From contig NZ_PXYG01000006.1 of assembly GCF_003012775.1 (NCBI RefSeq), positions 181,141-245,140 on the forward strand: a stretch of 64,000 bases of DNA, given 5' to 3'. The position numbers and the translations under genes were made by a program. Below are positions 7,566-16,326 of this stretch, piece by piece. The notes under the pieces were generated by a model, which was given only the letters and a program-made list of their open reading frames with translations, searched no databases and had not been told where the DNA came from. How positions within the stretch are numbered: the first letter of the stretch is position 1; each line of letters starts with the position of its first letter. This DNA is from Zobellella endophytica (GTDB lineage: Bacteria > Pseudomonadota > Gammaproteobacteria > Enterobacterales > Aeromonadaceae).

Positions 7566-8069
7566 TCCGAACCTCCATATCGTGTTTTAACGGACACCAA
7601 GATTGTCCGACTGGTTCAGCGACACTTCAACTTCCGTAGCCAACTCCGACATTCACCCGTTGATTTAGGCGACAGAACAATTGTATATTGACATGGCTCA
7701 TTTGAACACATCTGACCAGAACCAAAAAACTCATAACTCACTGATAATATAAATATTTTATACAGCCAGCGCCGGAGTAAACACGCCGGCTTGATAACTC
7801 CATAGGCGGCTCGGTTGTCTCCACACCTGCCGGCTATCCGGCTGAAACAGTGAGGATTTTTATCGGCTTGCCGGGGTTATCGGGAAGTCCGATGTGGGTT
7901 ATCGCGCCTGTACAGTGGTTTTTGGCCGTTAATACTGTATAAACCCATCACCATCCGGGCCCCACCGGGCACGCTACCGCCCTTCGCTGTGCTCCGGTTT
8001 AAGCGCATCCCTGGCTTACTCATCTGGGACTAGTTTTGTCGCTCCCGGGGTAAAAGGCAATTGTAAATC
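7566..8069. other. Gene-free, structured right boundary of the accessory block
   Basis: I see no convincing gene in these 504 bases. The proximal half is AT-rich and should hold the promoter for the HEPN-type operon. The distal half has several GC-rich dyads (for example GCCGG near 7771 paired with CCGGC near 7787) and two oppositely oriented CTGTATA half-sites, TATACAG at 7759-7765 and CTGTATA at 7935-7941. A very weak attC-like arrangement (AATCAAC ... GTTAAAA on the minus strand, about 7580-7665) is also present. Confidence 0.4.
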
Positions 8070-8086
8070 GCGCCTTTAGCAGGCGC
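8070..8086 (-). terminator. Small hairpin after the membrane-protein gene
   Basis: GCGCCT and AGGCGC form a 6-bp stem six bases past the stop codon of the 8093-8596 gene, followed on the minus strand by GATTTA. A weak intrinsic terminator is plausible. Confidence 0.45.
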
Positions 8087-8092
8087 ATTCGG

Positions 8093-8596
8093 CTATGCCA
8101 GCAGCGGCGCAAACACCAGCAGCAGGCCGAACAGGGCCAGCAGCCAGGCGCTGATGGCCAGTTCGTCGCAGGCGTGGTTGAAGAAGCGGCGCTTGAGGGC
8201 GATGGCCTGGTCCAGCTCCCGGCCCAGTTGTTGGTATTCCGCCTGCAGTTGCTCCAGGCGGGCGGGATCGTCGCCGTGCAGCAGGGCGTCCAGCTCGGTG
8301 GCCAGCGGCGGGCCGGGTGGTTTCGCCGGCGGGCGAAAACTCAGCAGGGCGTGGCCCCAGCCGCAGGCCAGGGTAAAAAAGGCCAGCAGGCACAGCGCCA
8401 GGGCTATCCAGCCCAGGGGCCCGGCCGGGTGGAACAGCGGGGTGGCGTGAAAGGCGGTGAGCACGCCCAGGGCCACCAGCAGCAGGCTGAACAGGGTCAG
8501 CAGCCGGCCGCCGCCGCCCTCCAGCCGGCGCAGTTCCCGCCTCTGCTCGGCCAGGTGTGCGCCGAGATGGCCGATGGTCGCCTGGCTTGCGTTCAT
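8093..8596 (-). CDS. Hypothetical inner-membrane protein with coiled-coil regions
   Basis: A 167-residue protein starting at ATG 8596, which follows a strong GGGAGGAGG ribosome-binding site. Three hydrophobic stretches lie at about residues 31-49, 61-82 and 147-165. Charged helical segments come before the first stretch and between the second and third (EQRRELRRLEGG; RLEQLQAEYQQLGRELDQ), suggesting a coiled coil. I do not recognise the family. It is GC-rich like the chromosome, so it marks the return to core sequence after the accessory block. Confidence 0.75.
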   Translation of the reverse strand: MNASQATIGHLGAHLAEQRRELRRLEGGGGRLLTLFSLLLVALGVLTAFHATPLFHPAGPLGWIALALCLLAFFTLACGWGHALLSFRPPAKPPGPPLATELDALLHGDDPARLEQLQAEYQQLGRELDQAIALKRRFFNHACDELAISAWLLALFGLLLVFAPLLA

Positions 8597-8682
8597 GCCT
8601 CCTCCCCTGGCGTTGTCATGACCCACCTGCCCTGAGGATAGCGAAGAATAAGCCCGTTCGGAGCTCGGGCGGCGGCGGGCAA

Positions 8683-8714
8683 CAAAAAAGGGCCGGAGCA
8701 AATGCTGCCGGCCC
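8683..8714 (-). terminator. Intrinsic terminator of the entericidin-like gene
   Basis: GGGCCGG and CCGGCCC form the stem, and on the minus strand the hairpin is followed by a run of six T. It lies shortly after the stop of the 44-residue lipoprotein gene. Confidence 0.85.
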
Positions 8715-8727
8715 CTGGCCCGGGTGC

Positions 8728-8862
8728 TCAGTAGGTGGAGCGCTGAATGGCTTCGCCACCCGCTTCCACATCCTGTCCGGCGCCACGAACGGTGTTGCAG
8801 CCGCTCAGCAGTGACAGGGTAAGCAGCGAAAGCAGAACCAGGGCGGGGGTACGTTTTTTCAT
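8728..8862 (-). CDS. Entericidin EcnA/B-type small lipoprotein
   Basis: Only 44 residues long. It begins MKKRTPALVLLSLLTLSLL and continues SGCNTVRGAGQDVEAGGEAIQ. The signal peptide ends in a lipobox (LSGC), and the short mature part with NTVRGAGQDVE is diagnostic of the entericidin family of small stress-induced lipoproteins. The start follows GGAGAAACCCCC, and an intrinsic terminator closes the gene, so it is probably monocistronic. Enterobacterial entericidin A/B form an antidote/toxin pair; only one member is visible here, so which role applies cannot be told. Confidence 0.85.
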   Translation of the reverse strand: MKKRTPALVLLSLLTLSLLSGCNTVRGAGQDVEAGGEAIQRSTY

Positions 8863-8932
8863 GGGGGTTTCTCCTTGCCAACCGTTTGGGGAGTGCTTTT
8901 GCAGTCTAGCAGCTCCCTCCCCGTTTGGCCCC

Positions 8933-10321
8933 CTACCCCAGGGTCAGCACCCGGTCCGCCACCCTGTTCACCAGCGCCGCCTCGTGGCTCACCAGCAGCA
9001 GGGCGCAGCCCCGCTCCCGGGCCAGGCTGGTCAGCAGCCTGATGGTCTGCTGCTGGGTCACCAGATCCAGGCGCGAGGTGGGCTCGTCGGCAAACAGCAG
9101 CACCGGCTCCAACAGCAGGATGCGCAAAATCGCCAGCCGCTGCAGCTCGCCGCCGGATACCTCCCGGGGCGAGCGCGCCAGCAGGTCGGGCGAGAGCCCC
9201 AGCCGGGGCAGCAGCCGCTCCACCTCGGCCCAGTCCTTTTGGTGCAGCTTCACCACATCCTTCAGGCTCTGGCCCAGGCTGCACCAGGGCGCAAAGGCGG
9301 CGGGCGGATCCTGGTAGAGCTTCTGGTAGCGGGTGCGGGCCAGGGCGGGGTCGCGCCACACCGAGCCGGCGTCCGGTTCCAGCAATCCTAAGCAGATGCT
9401 GCCCAGGGTGCTCTTGCCGCAGCCGCTGGGGCCCACCACGCCCATCACCTCGCCGGCGCGCAGTTCGAAGGAAATATCCCGGAACAGGGGCCGGCCGCCC
9501 CGCTCCTTGGCCAGCCCGTCCACCTTCAGCACGGTGGCGCCCGCGTTCAGGGGCGCCAGTTCGGGCCAGGCGGCGGGCTCGGCGGCCAGCAGGGCCCGGC
9601 CGTAGTCGCTGGCGGGGGCCTGCAGCACCTGCTCCGCCGGGCCGGACTCCAGCACCTCGCCGCCCCGTACTATCATCACCTCGCCGCCCAGCTGGCGGGC
9701 CACGGCGATGTCGTGGGTAATGGTCAGCAGGCCGCCGCCCGCCTCCGCCACCTGCCGCAGCAGGCCGGTCACCTGGTCACGGCTGCCCGCGTCCAGGCCC
9801 TTGGTGGGTTCGTCGGCAATCACGATGTCGGCACCGCCGGTGCTGGCGGCGGCAAAGGCCAGCCGCTGCATCATGCCGCCCGAGAGCTGGCCCGGCAGCC
9901 GGTGCAGGGCGTGGCCCAGGCCGAGCCGGGTCAGATCCTGCTCGGCCTGGCTGCGGGCCTGGGCCCAGTCGGCGCCGGCCACGTAGCGGTAGCCTTCGGC
10001 CACCTGCTCGCCGGCCCGCATGGTCGGGTCCAGCGCCAGCCAGGGCTCCTGGGGCAGCATGGCGAGTTGGCGCCCCCACCGCTGGCGCCGGGCGGCGGGG
10101 GCCTGGCCGCGGAGCTCTTCGCCCCGCAGCCAGATCCGGCCCCGGGCCTGCAGCCCCGCGGGCAGGTTGCCCATGATGGCCTGGGCGATCAGGCTCTTGC
10201 CGGAGCCGGTTTCCCCCAGCAGGGTGAGCGGCCGGCCGGCCCTGAGGGTGAACGACAGCGGCCGCACTATGGCATCTGCCGCCGCCACCGCCAGTTGTTC
10301 CACTTTCAGCAGTTCGGTCAT
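8933..10321 (-). CDS. Peptide/nickel-type ABC importer, fused double ATPase
   Basis: A 462-residue protein with two complete ATP-binding cassettes in tandem, as in DppDF- or NikDE-type fusions. The first has Walker A GETGSGKS (about residue 35), signature QLSGGMMQR and Walker B DIVIADEP. The second has Walker A GPSGCGKS, signature EVSGGELQR and Walker B LLFADEP. It energises uptake through the two permeases encoded just upstream. The ATG at 10321 overlaps the stop of the preceding permease gene (ATGA), showing tight coupling. The Zur-like box at the operon head suggests a zinc-related substrate (inference). Confidence 0.92.
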   Translation of the reverse strand: MTELLKVEQLAVAAADAIVRPLSFTLRAGRPLTLLGETGSGKSLIAQAIMGNLPAGLQARGRIWLRGEELRGQAPAARRQRWGRQLAMLPQEPWLALDPTMRAGEQVAEGYRYVAGADWAQARSQAEQDLTRLGLGHALHRLPGQLSGGMMQRLAFAAASTGGADIVIADEPTKGLDAGSRDQVTGLLRQVAEAGGGLLTITHDIAVARQLGGEVMIVRGGEVLESGPAEQVLQAPASDYGRALLAAEPAAWPELAPLNAGATVLKVDGLAKERGGRPLFRDISFELRAGEVMGVVGPSGCGKSTLGSICLGLLEPDAGSVWRDPALARTRYQKLYQDPPAAFAPWCSLGQSLKDVVKLHQKDWAEVERLLPRLGLSPDLLARSPREVSGGELQRLAILRILLLEPVLLFADEPTSRLDLVTQQQTIRLLTSLARERGCALLLVSHEAALVNRVADRVLTLG

Positions 10322-11154
10322 GGCTTGCGGCCTCCCGCCAGCAGGTTGAGGGCCAGCACCAGCAGGAACACCGCCGCTATGGGTTGCAGCAGCACCCAGG
10401 GCGCCTCGTGGTAATAGGGCAGCAGCTCGGTCATCATCAGGCCCAGTTCGGCGGTGGGCGGGCGCAGCCCTACGCTGACAAAGCCCAGGGCGGCAATGGC
10501 CAGGATGGCGGTGGCGGCGCCGAAGGCACCCAGGGTCAGCACCACCGGCGCCAGCGCCGGCCACAGGTGGCGGCGCAGTATGTAGCCGGGGCCGAAGCCG
10601 AGCAGGCGCGAGGCCTCGATTTGTGGTGAGGCCATCAGGGTGCGGGTGGTCAGGCGCACCACCCGGAAGTATTCGATCCACAGCACCAGGGCGATGCCCA
10701 CATACAGGGTCCAGAAGTTGCCCGGCGCTATGGCCACCAGCAGCAACACCAGCAGCAGGCCGGGCAGGGCCAGCAGGGTGTCGGCCAGCACGCCCAGGGC
10801 CCGGTCCACCCAGCCGCCGCGCCAGCCGGCGAGCACGCCCAGCAGCACGCCGGGCACGGCGGCGGTCAGCACCCCGAGCAGGGAAAGGCCGAGGGAAAGC
10901 TGCACCGCCGAGCTCATGCGGGCCAGCATGCTGCGGCCCAGGTGATCGGTACCCAGGGGTTCGGCCAGGCTGGGCGCGGCCAGGATCCGGCTGTAGTTCT
11001 GCCGGGCCGGATCCAGTTCGGTCAGCAGCGGCAGGCCGAGGCCGAACAAGGCCAGCGCCAGCAGCAAAGCGGCGCCCAGGCGCTGGCGGGGGCTCAAAAA
11101 ACGGCGGCCGGCGGCGGGAGTCGCCGGGGCGGCCAGGGTCGCGGTTTGGCTCAT
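10318..11154 (-). CDS. Peptide/nickel-type ABC importer, DppC/NikC-like permease
   Basis: A 278-residue inner-membrane permease. GTDHLGRSMLARM near residue 70 is the characteristic DppC/OppC/NikC signature, and EASRLLGFGPGYILRRHLWPAL is the EAA loop that docks to the ATPase. About five to six hydrophobic segments follow an N-terminal cytoplasmic tail. ATG 11154 has a strong ribosome-binding site (AAGGAGGGAGGC) and overlaps the end of the NikB-like gene. A longer frame upstream overlaps the partner permease and is rejected. Confidence 0.93.
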   Translation of the reverse strand: MSQTATLAAPATPAAGRRFLSPRQRLGAALLLALALFGLGLPLLTELDPARQNYSRILAAPSLAEPLGTDHLGRSMLARMSSAVQLSLGLSLLGVLTAAVPGVLLGVLAGWRGGWVDRALGVLADTLLALPGLLLVLLLVAIAPGNFWTLYVGIALVLWIEYFRVVRLTTRTLMASPQIEASRLLGFGPGYILRRHLWPALAPVVLTLGAFGAATAILAIAALGFVSVGLRPPTAELGLMMTELLPYYHEAPWVLLQPIAAVFLLVLALNLLAGGRKP

Positions 11155-12095
11155 GCCTCCCTCCTTCTCGGGTCGATACGGTGGCACAGCAGGTCCACCA
11201 GGGCGTTGAGCAGCACGAACATCAGCCCCAGCACCAGGGCGGTGCCCTGGATCATGGGTACGTCCCGCGCCACTATGGCGTGCACCAGGGCATGGCCGAT
11301 GCCGGGCCAGGCGAACAGGGTTTCCACCACCACCACGCCTTCGATCAGGTACACCAGCTGCATGGCCTGGTGGGCCAGCACCGGCACCGCCACGTTGCGC
11401 AGGCCGTGGCGCAGGAACACCCGGCCCTCGCCCAGGCCCTTGGTGCGGCCGAAGGCGTAATAGGCGGAGCCGGCCACGCCCTGCATGGCGTTGCGGCTCA
11501 CCCGGCAGGCCACGGCGGCCAGCCCCAGGGCCAGGGTCAGCGCCGGCAGCAGGGTGTGGGCCGCGCTGCCGTGGCCGGCAGCGGGCAGCCAGCCCAGCTG
11601 CACCGCCAGCAGCATCACCAGCAAAATGCCGATCACGAACTGGGGCAGGGCCCGCAACACGGTGGCCAGCAGCAGGGTCAACCGGTCGAGCCGGCCGCCG
11701 GGCCGGAGCCCGGCCAGGATGCCGAGCGGCGGGCCCAGCAGCAGCGACAGCCCCACGGCGGCGGCGGCCAGCTTGAAGGAATGGCCCAGTTGGTGGCGCA
11801 GTTCGTCCACCACCGCCTCGCCGCTCACCAGGGAATGGCCCAGGTCCAGCCGAAGCAGATCCCACAGCCAGTGGCCCAGGGCCTGCCAGGCGGGCAGGTC
11901 CAGGCCCAGCTCGGCGCGCACCGCGGCGGCGGCCGCCGCGTTCACATAGTCGTAGCCGTAGCGGCCGGCGGCGATGCGAAAGGCCATGTCCCCGGGCAGG
12001 GCATGGGTGAGGATATAGGTCAGCACCCCCACCATCAGCGCCACCAGGGCGGCCTGCATCAGCCGATAACTCAATACCGGTATCACTGGGCCCAC
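11151..12095 (-). CDS. Peptide/nickel-type ABC importer, DppB/NikB-like permease
   Basis: A 314-residue inner-membrane permease with the N-terminal LPGDMA motif typical of DppB/NikB proteins and the EAA-loop region YYAFGRTKGLGEGRVFLRHGLRN. Six transmembrane helices can be traced. The GTG at 12095 overlaps the substrate-binding gene by 13 bases; a second GTG nine bases further in would give a 4-base overlap (GTGA) and is an equally good start. It pairs with the NikC-like permease to form the channel. Confidence 0.92.
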   Translation of the reverse strand: MGPVIPVLSYRLMQAALVALMVGVLTYILTHALPGDMAFRIAAGRYGYDYVNAAAAAAVRAELGLDLPAWQALGHWLWDLLRLDLGHSLVSGEAVVDELRHQLGHSFKLAAAAVGLSLLLGPPLGILAGLRPGGRLDRLTLLLATVLRALPQFVIGILLVMLLAVQLGWLPAAGHGSAAHTLLPALTLALGLAAVACRVSRNAMQGVAGSAYYAFGRTKGLGEGRVFLRHGLRNVAVPVLAHQAMQLVYLIEGVVVVETLFAWPGIGHALVHAIVARDVPMIQGTALVLGLMFVLLNALVDLLCHRIDPRRREA

Positions 12096-13603
12096 CTCAT
12101 CTCGCTCACCCGATAGTTACGCTCGAAGGGATCTATGCTGAAGCCCTCCACCTTGTTGGACACGGCGGCGGTTTGCTGGTACCAGGCCACCGGGATCACC
12201 GGCAGTTGCTGGTGCAGTATGCCGGCGGCTTCAATGCGCAGCCCGGATACGGTCTCGCCGTCGGTTTGTGCCAGCAGTTGCTGCAAAATCTCGCCCAGGC
12301 GCGGGGAATGCCAGTTCATGGCGCCCCAGTCGCCGCCTTCGGGGCCGAAGTCCTGCAGCAGGGTGCCGAGGGGATCCGGCACCAGGGCGAAGTTGCGCGC
12401 CATCAGGCCCAGTTGCAGGCTGCCGTCCCGGTGGCCGGCGGGGATTTCGCTGGAGTTGCTGACGTTGACCGTCAGTTCAATTCCCAGTTCCCGCAGCTGA
12501 TCCTGCATGGCGGTGGCCAGCAGCGGCAGTTCGGGCCGGTCGGCGAAGGTGGTCAGGGTCAGCGTGAAAGGCTCGCCGTTGCGGCTGAGCATGCCCTTGT
12601 CGTCCGCCTGCCAGCCCAGGCCGGCCAGCAGGGCCCTGGCCTGCTCCAGATCCCGTTCGGCGCCGGCCACCTCGCTCAGGTGCCAATCGGTTAAAGAAGG
12701 CGGAAACAGCTGGCCGGCCGCCGCCTCGGGGTTGCGCAGCAGGGCCACGGCCATGCCGGTGCGATCCAGCGCCAGGCTCAGGGCCCGCCGGGCCTCGGGC
12801 TCGGCCAGGAAGGGATGGCCGGCGTTGAGTTTGAGGGTCACGGTGCGGGGAATGGGCTCGGCGTGCACACTCAGCCGCTGGTTGCGCTGCAGCCGGGCCT
12901 GGCTGGCCGGATCCAGGGTGAACACGATGTCGGCGTCGCCGCTCTCGGCCATCAGCGCCCGGGTCTCGCCCCGGCCGGCGGCCAGGTACGTCAGCCGCTC
13001 GATGGCGGGCGCCTCGTCCCAGTAGTCGTTGAAGGCGGCGGCGGTCAGCTTTTGCGGCATCTGCAGTTGCTCGATGCGGTAGGGGCCGGTGCCGATCACC
13101 CGGGTGGCCTCGCCCGCCTCGTCGTAGGAGGCGGGCGCCAGTATCTGGGCGGAGCTGTGGGCCAGCAGCGCCGGCAGCGGCGCGAAGGGACTGGTCAGGC
13201 GGATCTGCAGCTCATCCCCCTCGGCGGTAATGGCCGCTATCGGCGCCTCGGTCAGCATGCCGGGCTTGGCCAGGGCCAGTTGCAACGCCCTGGCCGCCAC
13301 CTCGGCGGTGAGCGGGCTGCCGTCGTGGAAGCGCACGCCCGGCCGCAGGGCGAAACGCCAGCTCAACTGATCATCGGCGATGGTCCAGCTTTCGGCCAGG
13401 CCGGGCCTGGGGTGGCCCTGGTTGTCCACCTCCACCAGGGTTTCGCCGATCTGCAGCCGGGTATAGACATAGCCGGCCTTGGCGGGGTCGGTACTGCCGA
13501 TTTCCCAGGGCGCGACGATGTCGAGCACCCCTTCGGTGGCATGGGTGGAAGCGGCAACGGCCAGCAGGCCGGCGCCGAGCAGGGAAGATCGCAGTGGCAT
13601 CAT
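12083..13603 (-). CDS. Peptide/nickel-type ABC importer, periplasmic substrate-binding protein
   Basis: About 506 residues, SBP_bac_5 family. I place the start at ATG 13603 (MMPLRSSLLGAG), which gives a normal signal peptide cleaved near ASTHATEG; the longer frame to 13639 adds a poor N-terminus. Family motifs include YTRLQIGETLVEVD, GLAESWTIADD, WRFALRPGVRFHDGSPLTAE and VIGTGPYRIE. It would capture the ligand in the periplasm for the permeases and ATPase that follow. The upstream Zur-like palindrome suggests induction by zinc starvation, so the cargo may be zinc or a zinc chelate rather than peptide or nickel (inference). Confidence 0.9.
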   Translation of the reverse strand: MMPLRSSLLGAGLLAVAASTHATEGVLDIVAPWEIGSTDPAKAGYVYTRLQIGETLVEVDNQGHPRPGLAESWTIADDQLSWRFALRPGVRFHDGSPLTAEVAARALQLALAKPGMLTEAPIAAITAEGDELQIRLTSPFAPLPALLAHSSAQILAPASYDEAGEATRVIGTGPYRIEQLQMPQKLTAAAFNDYWDEAPAIERLTYLAAGRGETRALMAESGDADIVFTLDPASQARLQRNQRLSVHAEPIPRTVTLKLNAGHPFLAEPEARRALSLALDRTGMAVALLRNPEAAAGQLFPPSLTDWHLSEVAGAERDLEQARALLAGLGWQADDKGMLSRNGEPFTLTLTTFADRPELPLLATAMQDQLRELGIELTVNVSNSSEIPAGHRDGSLQLGLMARNFALVPDPLGTLLQDFGPEGGDWGAMNWHSPRLGEILQQLLAQTDGETVSGLRIEAAGILHQQLPVIPVAWYQQTAAVSNKVEGFSIDPFERNYRVSEMRWAQ

Positions 13604-13647
13604 GGGGGCTACCTGAACAATGGATACGAATGAGAACAAACCATTTA

Positions 13648-13660
13648 GTTATAATATAAC
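13648..13660. promoter_or_regulatory. Zur-box-like palindrome upstream of the ABC importer
   Basis: GTTATAATATAAC is a 13-base palindrome with one central base. It matches the core of the gammaproteobacterial Zur consensus as I recall it (GTTATANTATAAC). It lies 45-57 bases upstream of the substrate-binding protein start, within an AT-rich promoter-like segment. Regulation by zinc is inferred. Confidence 0.7.
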
Positions 13661-13769
13661 ATCACAGTTCATCCCTATCGTCACCCCCGGTGCAAGCATT
13701 TTTTATCCGCCAGGGTCTTTGTGGCAGTAACCTTAAGCCATGCCCATGGACCATCAGGGAGTGATCGAG

Positions 13770-14309
13770 ATGAAAAAACTGTTCAGCGGCCTGTGCGGCC
13801 TGCTGCTGTGCCAGACGGCAACCGCGGCACAGCCGGACACCGGCGCCCTGTTCGAACACCAGTTGCCCCGGCTGCACTCGAGCGAGACGGTGGACATGCG
13901 CCAGTTCGCCGGCCAGCCGCTGCTGGTGGTGAACACCGCCAGCTTCTGCGGCTTTACCGGCCAGTTCGAGGGGCTGGAGGCGCTGCACCAGCGCTACAAG
14001 GATCAGGGGCTCAGGGTGGTGGGCTTTCCCTCCAACGACTTCCGCCAGGAAGCGAAAGACGAAGCGGAAACCGCCAAGGTGTGCTTTATCAATTTCGGGG
14101 TCAGTTTCGACATGGTGGCGCCGATCAAGGTGCGGGGCGACGACGCCCACCCCATCTTCAGGGAGATCGCCCGCCAGAGCGGCAAGGCGCCGCGCTGGAA
14201 CTTCTACAAGTACGTAATAGACCGGGAAGGCCGGGTCACGGCGGTGTTTTCCAGCCGGACCAAGCCGGAGGACGAAAAACTGAAAACCGCCATAGAGGCG
14301 GTGTTGTAG
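13770..14309 (+). CDS. Glutathione peroxidase family protein (exported)
   Basis: A 179-residue thiol peroxidase of the GPx/BtuE fold. The start at ATG 13770 (GGGAG eight bases upstream) yields a signal peptide, MKKLFSGLCGLLLCQTATAA, so it should act in the periplasm. The peroxidatic Cys sits in NTASFCGFTGQ; the later WNFYKYVIDREG contributes the conserved W-N pair. It would reduce peroxides using a thiol donor, more likely thioredoxin-like than glutathione in bacteria. It diverges from the Zur-like importer operon. Confidence 0.9.
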   Translation: MKKLFSGLCGLLLCQTATAAQPDTGALFEHQLPRLHSSETVDMRQFAGQPLLVVNTASFCGFTGQFEGLEALHQRYKDQGLRVVGFPSNDFRQEAKDEAETAKVCFINFGVSFDMVAPIKVRGDDAHPIFREIARQSGKAPRWNFYKYVIDREGRVTAVFSSRTKPEDEKLKTAIEAVL

Positions 14310-14310
14310 T

Positions 14311-14403
14311 CACCCCCGCGAAGGCGGGGGTCCAGGGGCTCGGCGTTGTCGCCTTCGCGGGAAGGTACCCGGGTCCTGGCTGCCCGCCTTCGCGGGCATG
14401 ACA
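14311..14403. repeat. REP-like palindromic repeat cluster
   Basis: Three inverted units share the core CGCGAAGGCGGG or its complement: CCCCCGCGAAGGCGGGGG at 14313-14330, CGCCTTCGCGGG near 14350, and CCCGCCTTCGCGGG at 14383-14396 followed by CATGACA. It separates two convergent genes and could form a bidirectional terminator-like structure. Confidence 0.75.
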
Positions 14404-14425
14404 AGGTCCCGGCACCCTCCTTAGA

Positions 14426-15958
14426 TCAGGCGGTAAGCGGGGTAATGCGCACCTGGGCGATGCGGAAATCCTCCACCTGGGTCACTTCGAAGCGCAGATC
14501 CTCGCGCTCGAACACCGCGCCCTGCTCCGGCAGCTGGCCGCTCCAGGCCAGCAGCATGCCCGCCAGGGTGGCGTAGTCGTTGTCCGGATCCACCAGCCCC
14601 TTGCGCGCCAGCACCTGCTCCAGGTAGTGCAGGTCGGTGCTGCCCTTCACCAGCCAGCCGTCTTCCTGGGCCAGCACTTCCGGGATCTCGTCCTCGTCCA
14701 GGAATTCGCCGACGATGGCTTCCAGCAGATCGTGGGGCGTCACCAGCCCCTGCACGGTGCCGAACTCGTCGTTCACCAGCACCATGTTGCCGCGGGCATC
14801 GCGCAGTATGTTGAGCAGGCGGATCACGCTGATGCTGTCCGGCACTATGATCGGCTCGTTGCCCGTGGCCAGCTCGGCCAGGCTCTTGCCCTCCTTCAGC
14901 CCGGCCACCAGATCCTTGGCCCGCACCACGCCCAGCAGGTTGTCCAGCTCCCCTTCGCAGACCGGGACCTGGCTGTGGGACGAGGCCATCAGCTCCGCCA
15001 TCACCTGCTCGGGGCTGTCGGCCACGTCCAGCCAGGCGATGTCGGCCCGGGGCGTCATCACGGTGCGGATGGAGCGCTCGGCCAGCGACAGCACGCCGCT
15101 GATCATGTGCCGTTCCTCCTCGGCAAAGCCCTGCTCCAGGCTCTGCTGACGTGCTTCGTCCGGTTCCATGGCCGCCTGCTTGCCACCGCCCATCAGGTTG
15201 AAAATGGCCTGGGTGGTGCGCTCGCGCAGCGGCTGGCGAGCCTCTTCCTTGGCGGAGTTGCGCTTGGCCAGCTGGTTGAGGAACTCGATCAAAATCGAGA
15301 AACCGATGGCGGCGTACAGATAGCCCTTGGGGATATGAAAGCCGAAGCCTTCGGCCACCAGGCTGAAACCGATCATCAGCAGGAAGCTCAGGCACAGCAC
15401 CACCACGGTGGGGTGGGCGTTGACGAACTCGGTGAGCGGCTTGGAGGCGGCCAGCATCACCACCATGGCCACCACCACGGCGATCATCATCACCGCCAGG
15501 TTGTCCACCATGCCCACGGCGGTAATGATCGAGTCGAGCGAGAATACCGCGTCCAGCACCAAGATCTGGGCGATGACCACCCCGAAGCCGGCATAGGCCA
15601 CGTTGGTGCTGGCCTCGTGCATCTTGCCTTCCAGCCGCTCGTGCAGCTCCATGGTGGCCTTGAACAGCAGGAAGAGACCGCCGGCCATCAGGATCAGATC
15701 CCGCCCGGAGAAGCTCAGTTCACCCAGGGTGATCAACGGCGTGGTCAGGGTGACCAGCCAGGACACCACGCTCAGCAGCGCCAGCCGCATGATCAGCGCC
15801 AGCGACAGGCCGATGATACGGGCCTTGTCGCGCTGGTGGGGCGGCAGTTTCTTGACCAGGATGGCGATAAACACCAGGTTGTCGATACCCAGCACAATTT
15901 CCAGGATAACCAGCGTCAGCAGGCCCACCCAAATAGACGGATCCATCAGGAATTCCAT
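14426..15958 (-). CDS. YoaE/YegH-type TerC membrane protein with CBS and CorC domains
   Basis: A 510-residue protein. Residues 1-240 form a TerC-like seven-helix membrane domain with [16 protein letters not shown] and [18 protein letters not shown], whose acidic residues probably coordinate a metal. Residues 300-420 contain paired CBS domains ([27 protein letters not shown]) and the last 80 residues a CorC/HlyC transporter-associated domain. The likely role is metal or ion efflux at the inner membrane. ATG 15958 follows AGAGGTAAATC. A TerC-linked manganese riboswitch was looked for upstream and not seen. Confidence 0.9.
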   Translation of the reverse strand: MEFLMDPSIWVGLLTLVILEIVLGIDNLVFIAILVKKLPPHQRDKARIIGLSLALIMRLALLSVVSWLVTLTTPLITLGELSFSGRDLILMAGGLFLLFKATMELHERLEGKMHEASTNVAYAGFGVVIAQILVLDAVFSLDSIITAVGMVDNLAVMMIAVVVAMVVMLAASKPLTEFVNAHPTVVVLCLSFLLMIGFSLVAEGFGFHIPKGYLYAAIGFSILIEFLNQLAKRNSAKEEARQPLRERTTQAIFNLMGGGKQAAMEPDEARQQSLEQGFAEEERHMISGVLSLAERSIRTVMTPRADIAWLDVADSPEQVMAELMASSHSQVPVCEGELDNLLGVVRAKDLVAGLKEGKSLAELATGNEPIIVPDSISVIRLLNILRDARGNMVLVNDEFGTVQGLVTPHDLLEAIVGEFLDEDEIPEVLAQEDGWLVKGSTDLHYLEQVLARKGLVDPDNDYATLAGMLLAWSGQLPEQGAVFEREDLRFEVTQVEDFRIAQVRITPLTA

Positions 15959-16326
15959 GATTTACCTCTTGATACGTGTCGAATAGGTGCAGATCAGCGA
16001 ATAGCACAGGCCAGGCCGGCAAGCTGAGTATAGCCGGGGCAGCGGACAAATCCGGATGGGGCGGCGGGCGCCGGGAGCAGTGACAGGAAGGAAACAGCTA
16101 AAAAATCAACGTTGTTTTGCAAGCAACTTCGCGAGCAATCCATATAGTTTACCGGCGGTGGACCGGACCTCTTGGTTAAAATGAGCAGGTATCATAATCA
16201 CAAAAACCGGTTTGATAAATAGAGCTGTTCAGAAATAACGCATCAGCGCCGATGTGCCGCCGCCGGTTAAGCAATCGGCCATGACAGGATAAGATAAGGC
16301 ATCATCTGACAGACGGAACCGACACC
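15959..16326. other. Intergenic region between divergent yoaE-like and pxpA genes
   Basis: These 368 bases must hold both promoters. An AT-rich section around 16100-16220 (with AAAAATCAACGTTG and TTTGATAAATAGAGC) is the most promoter-like. I see no open frame with a ribosome-binding site and no recognisable riboswitch. Confidence 0.5.

Noticed and set aside
15959..16326. Possible manganese (yybP-ykoY) riboswitch upstream of the TerC-type gene
   Set aside because: Such riboswitches often precede TerC genes, but I could not find the conserved GGGGAGUAG-type core on the minus strand.
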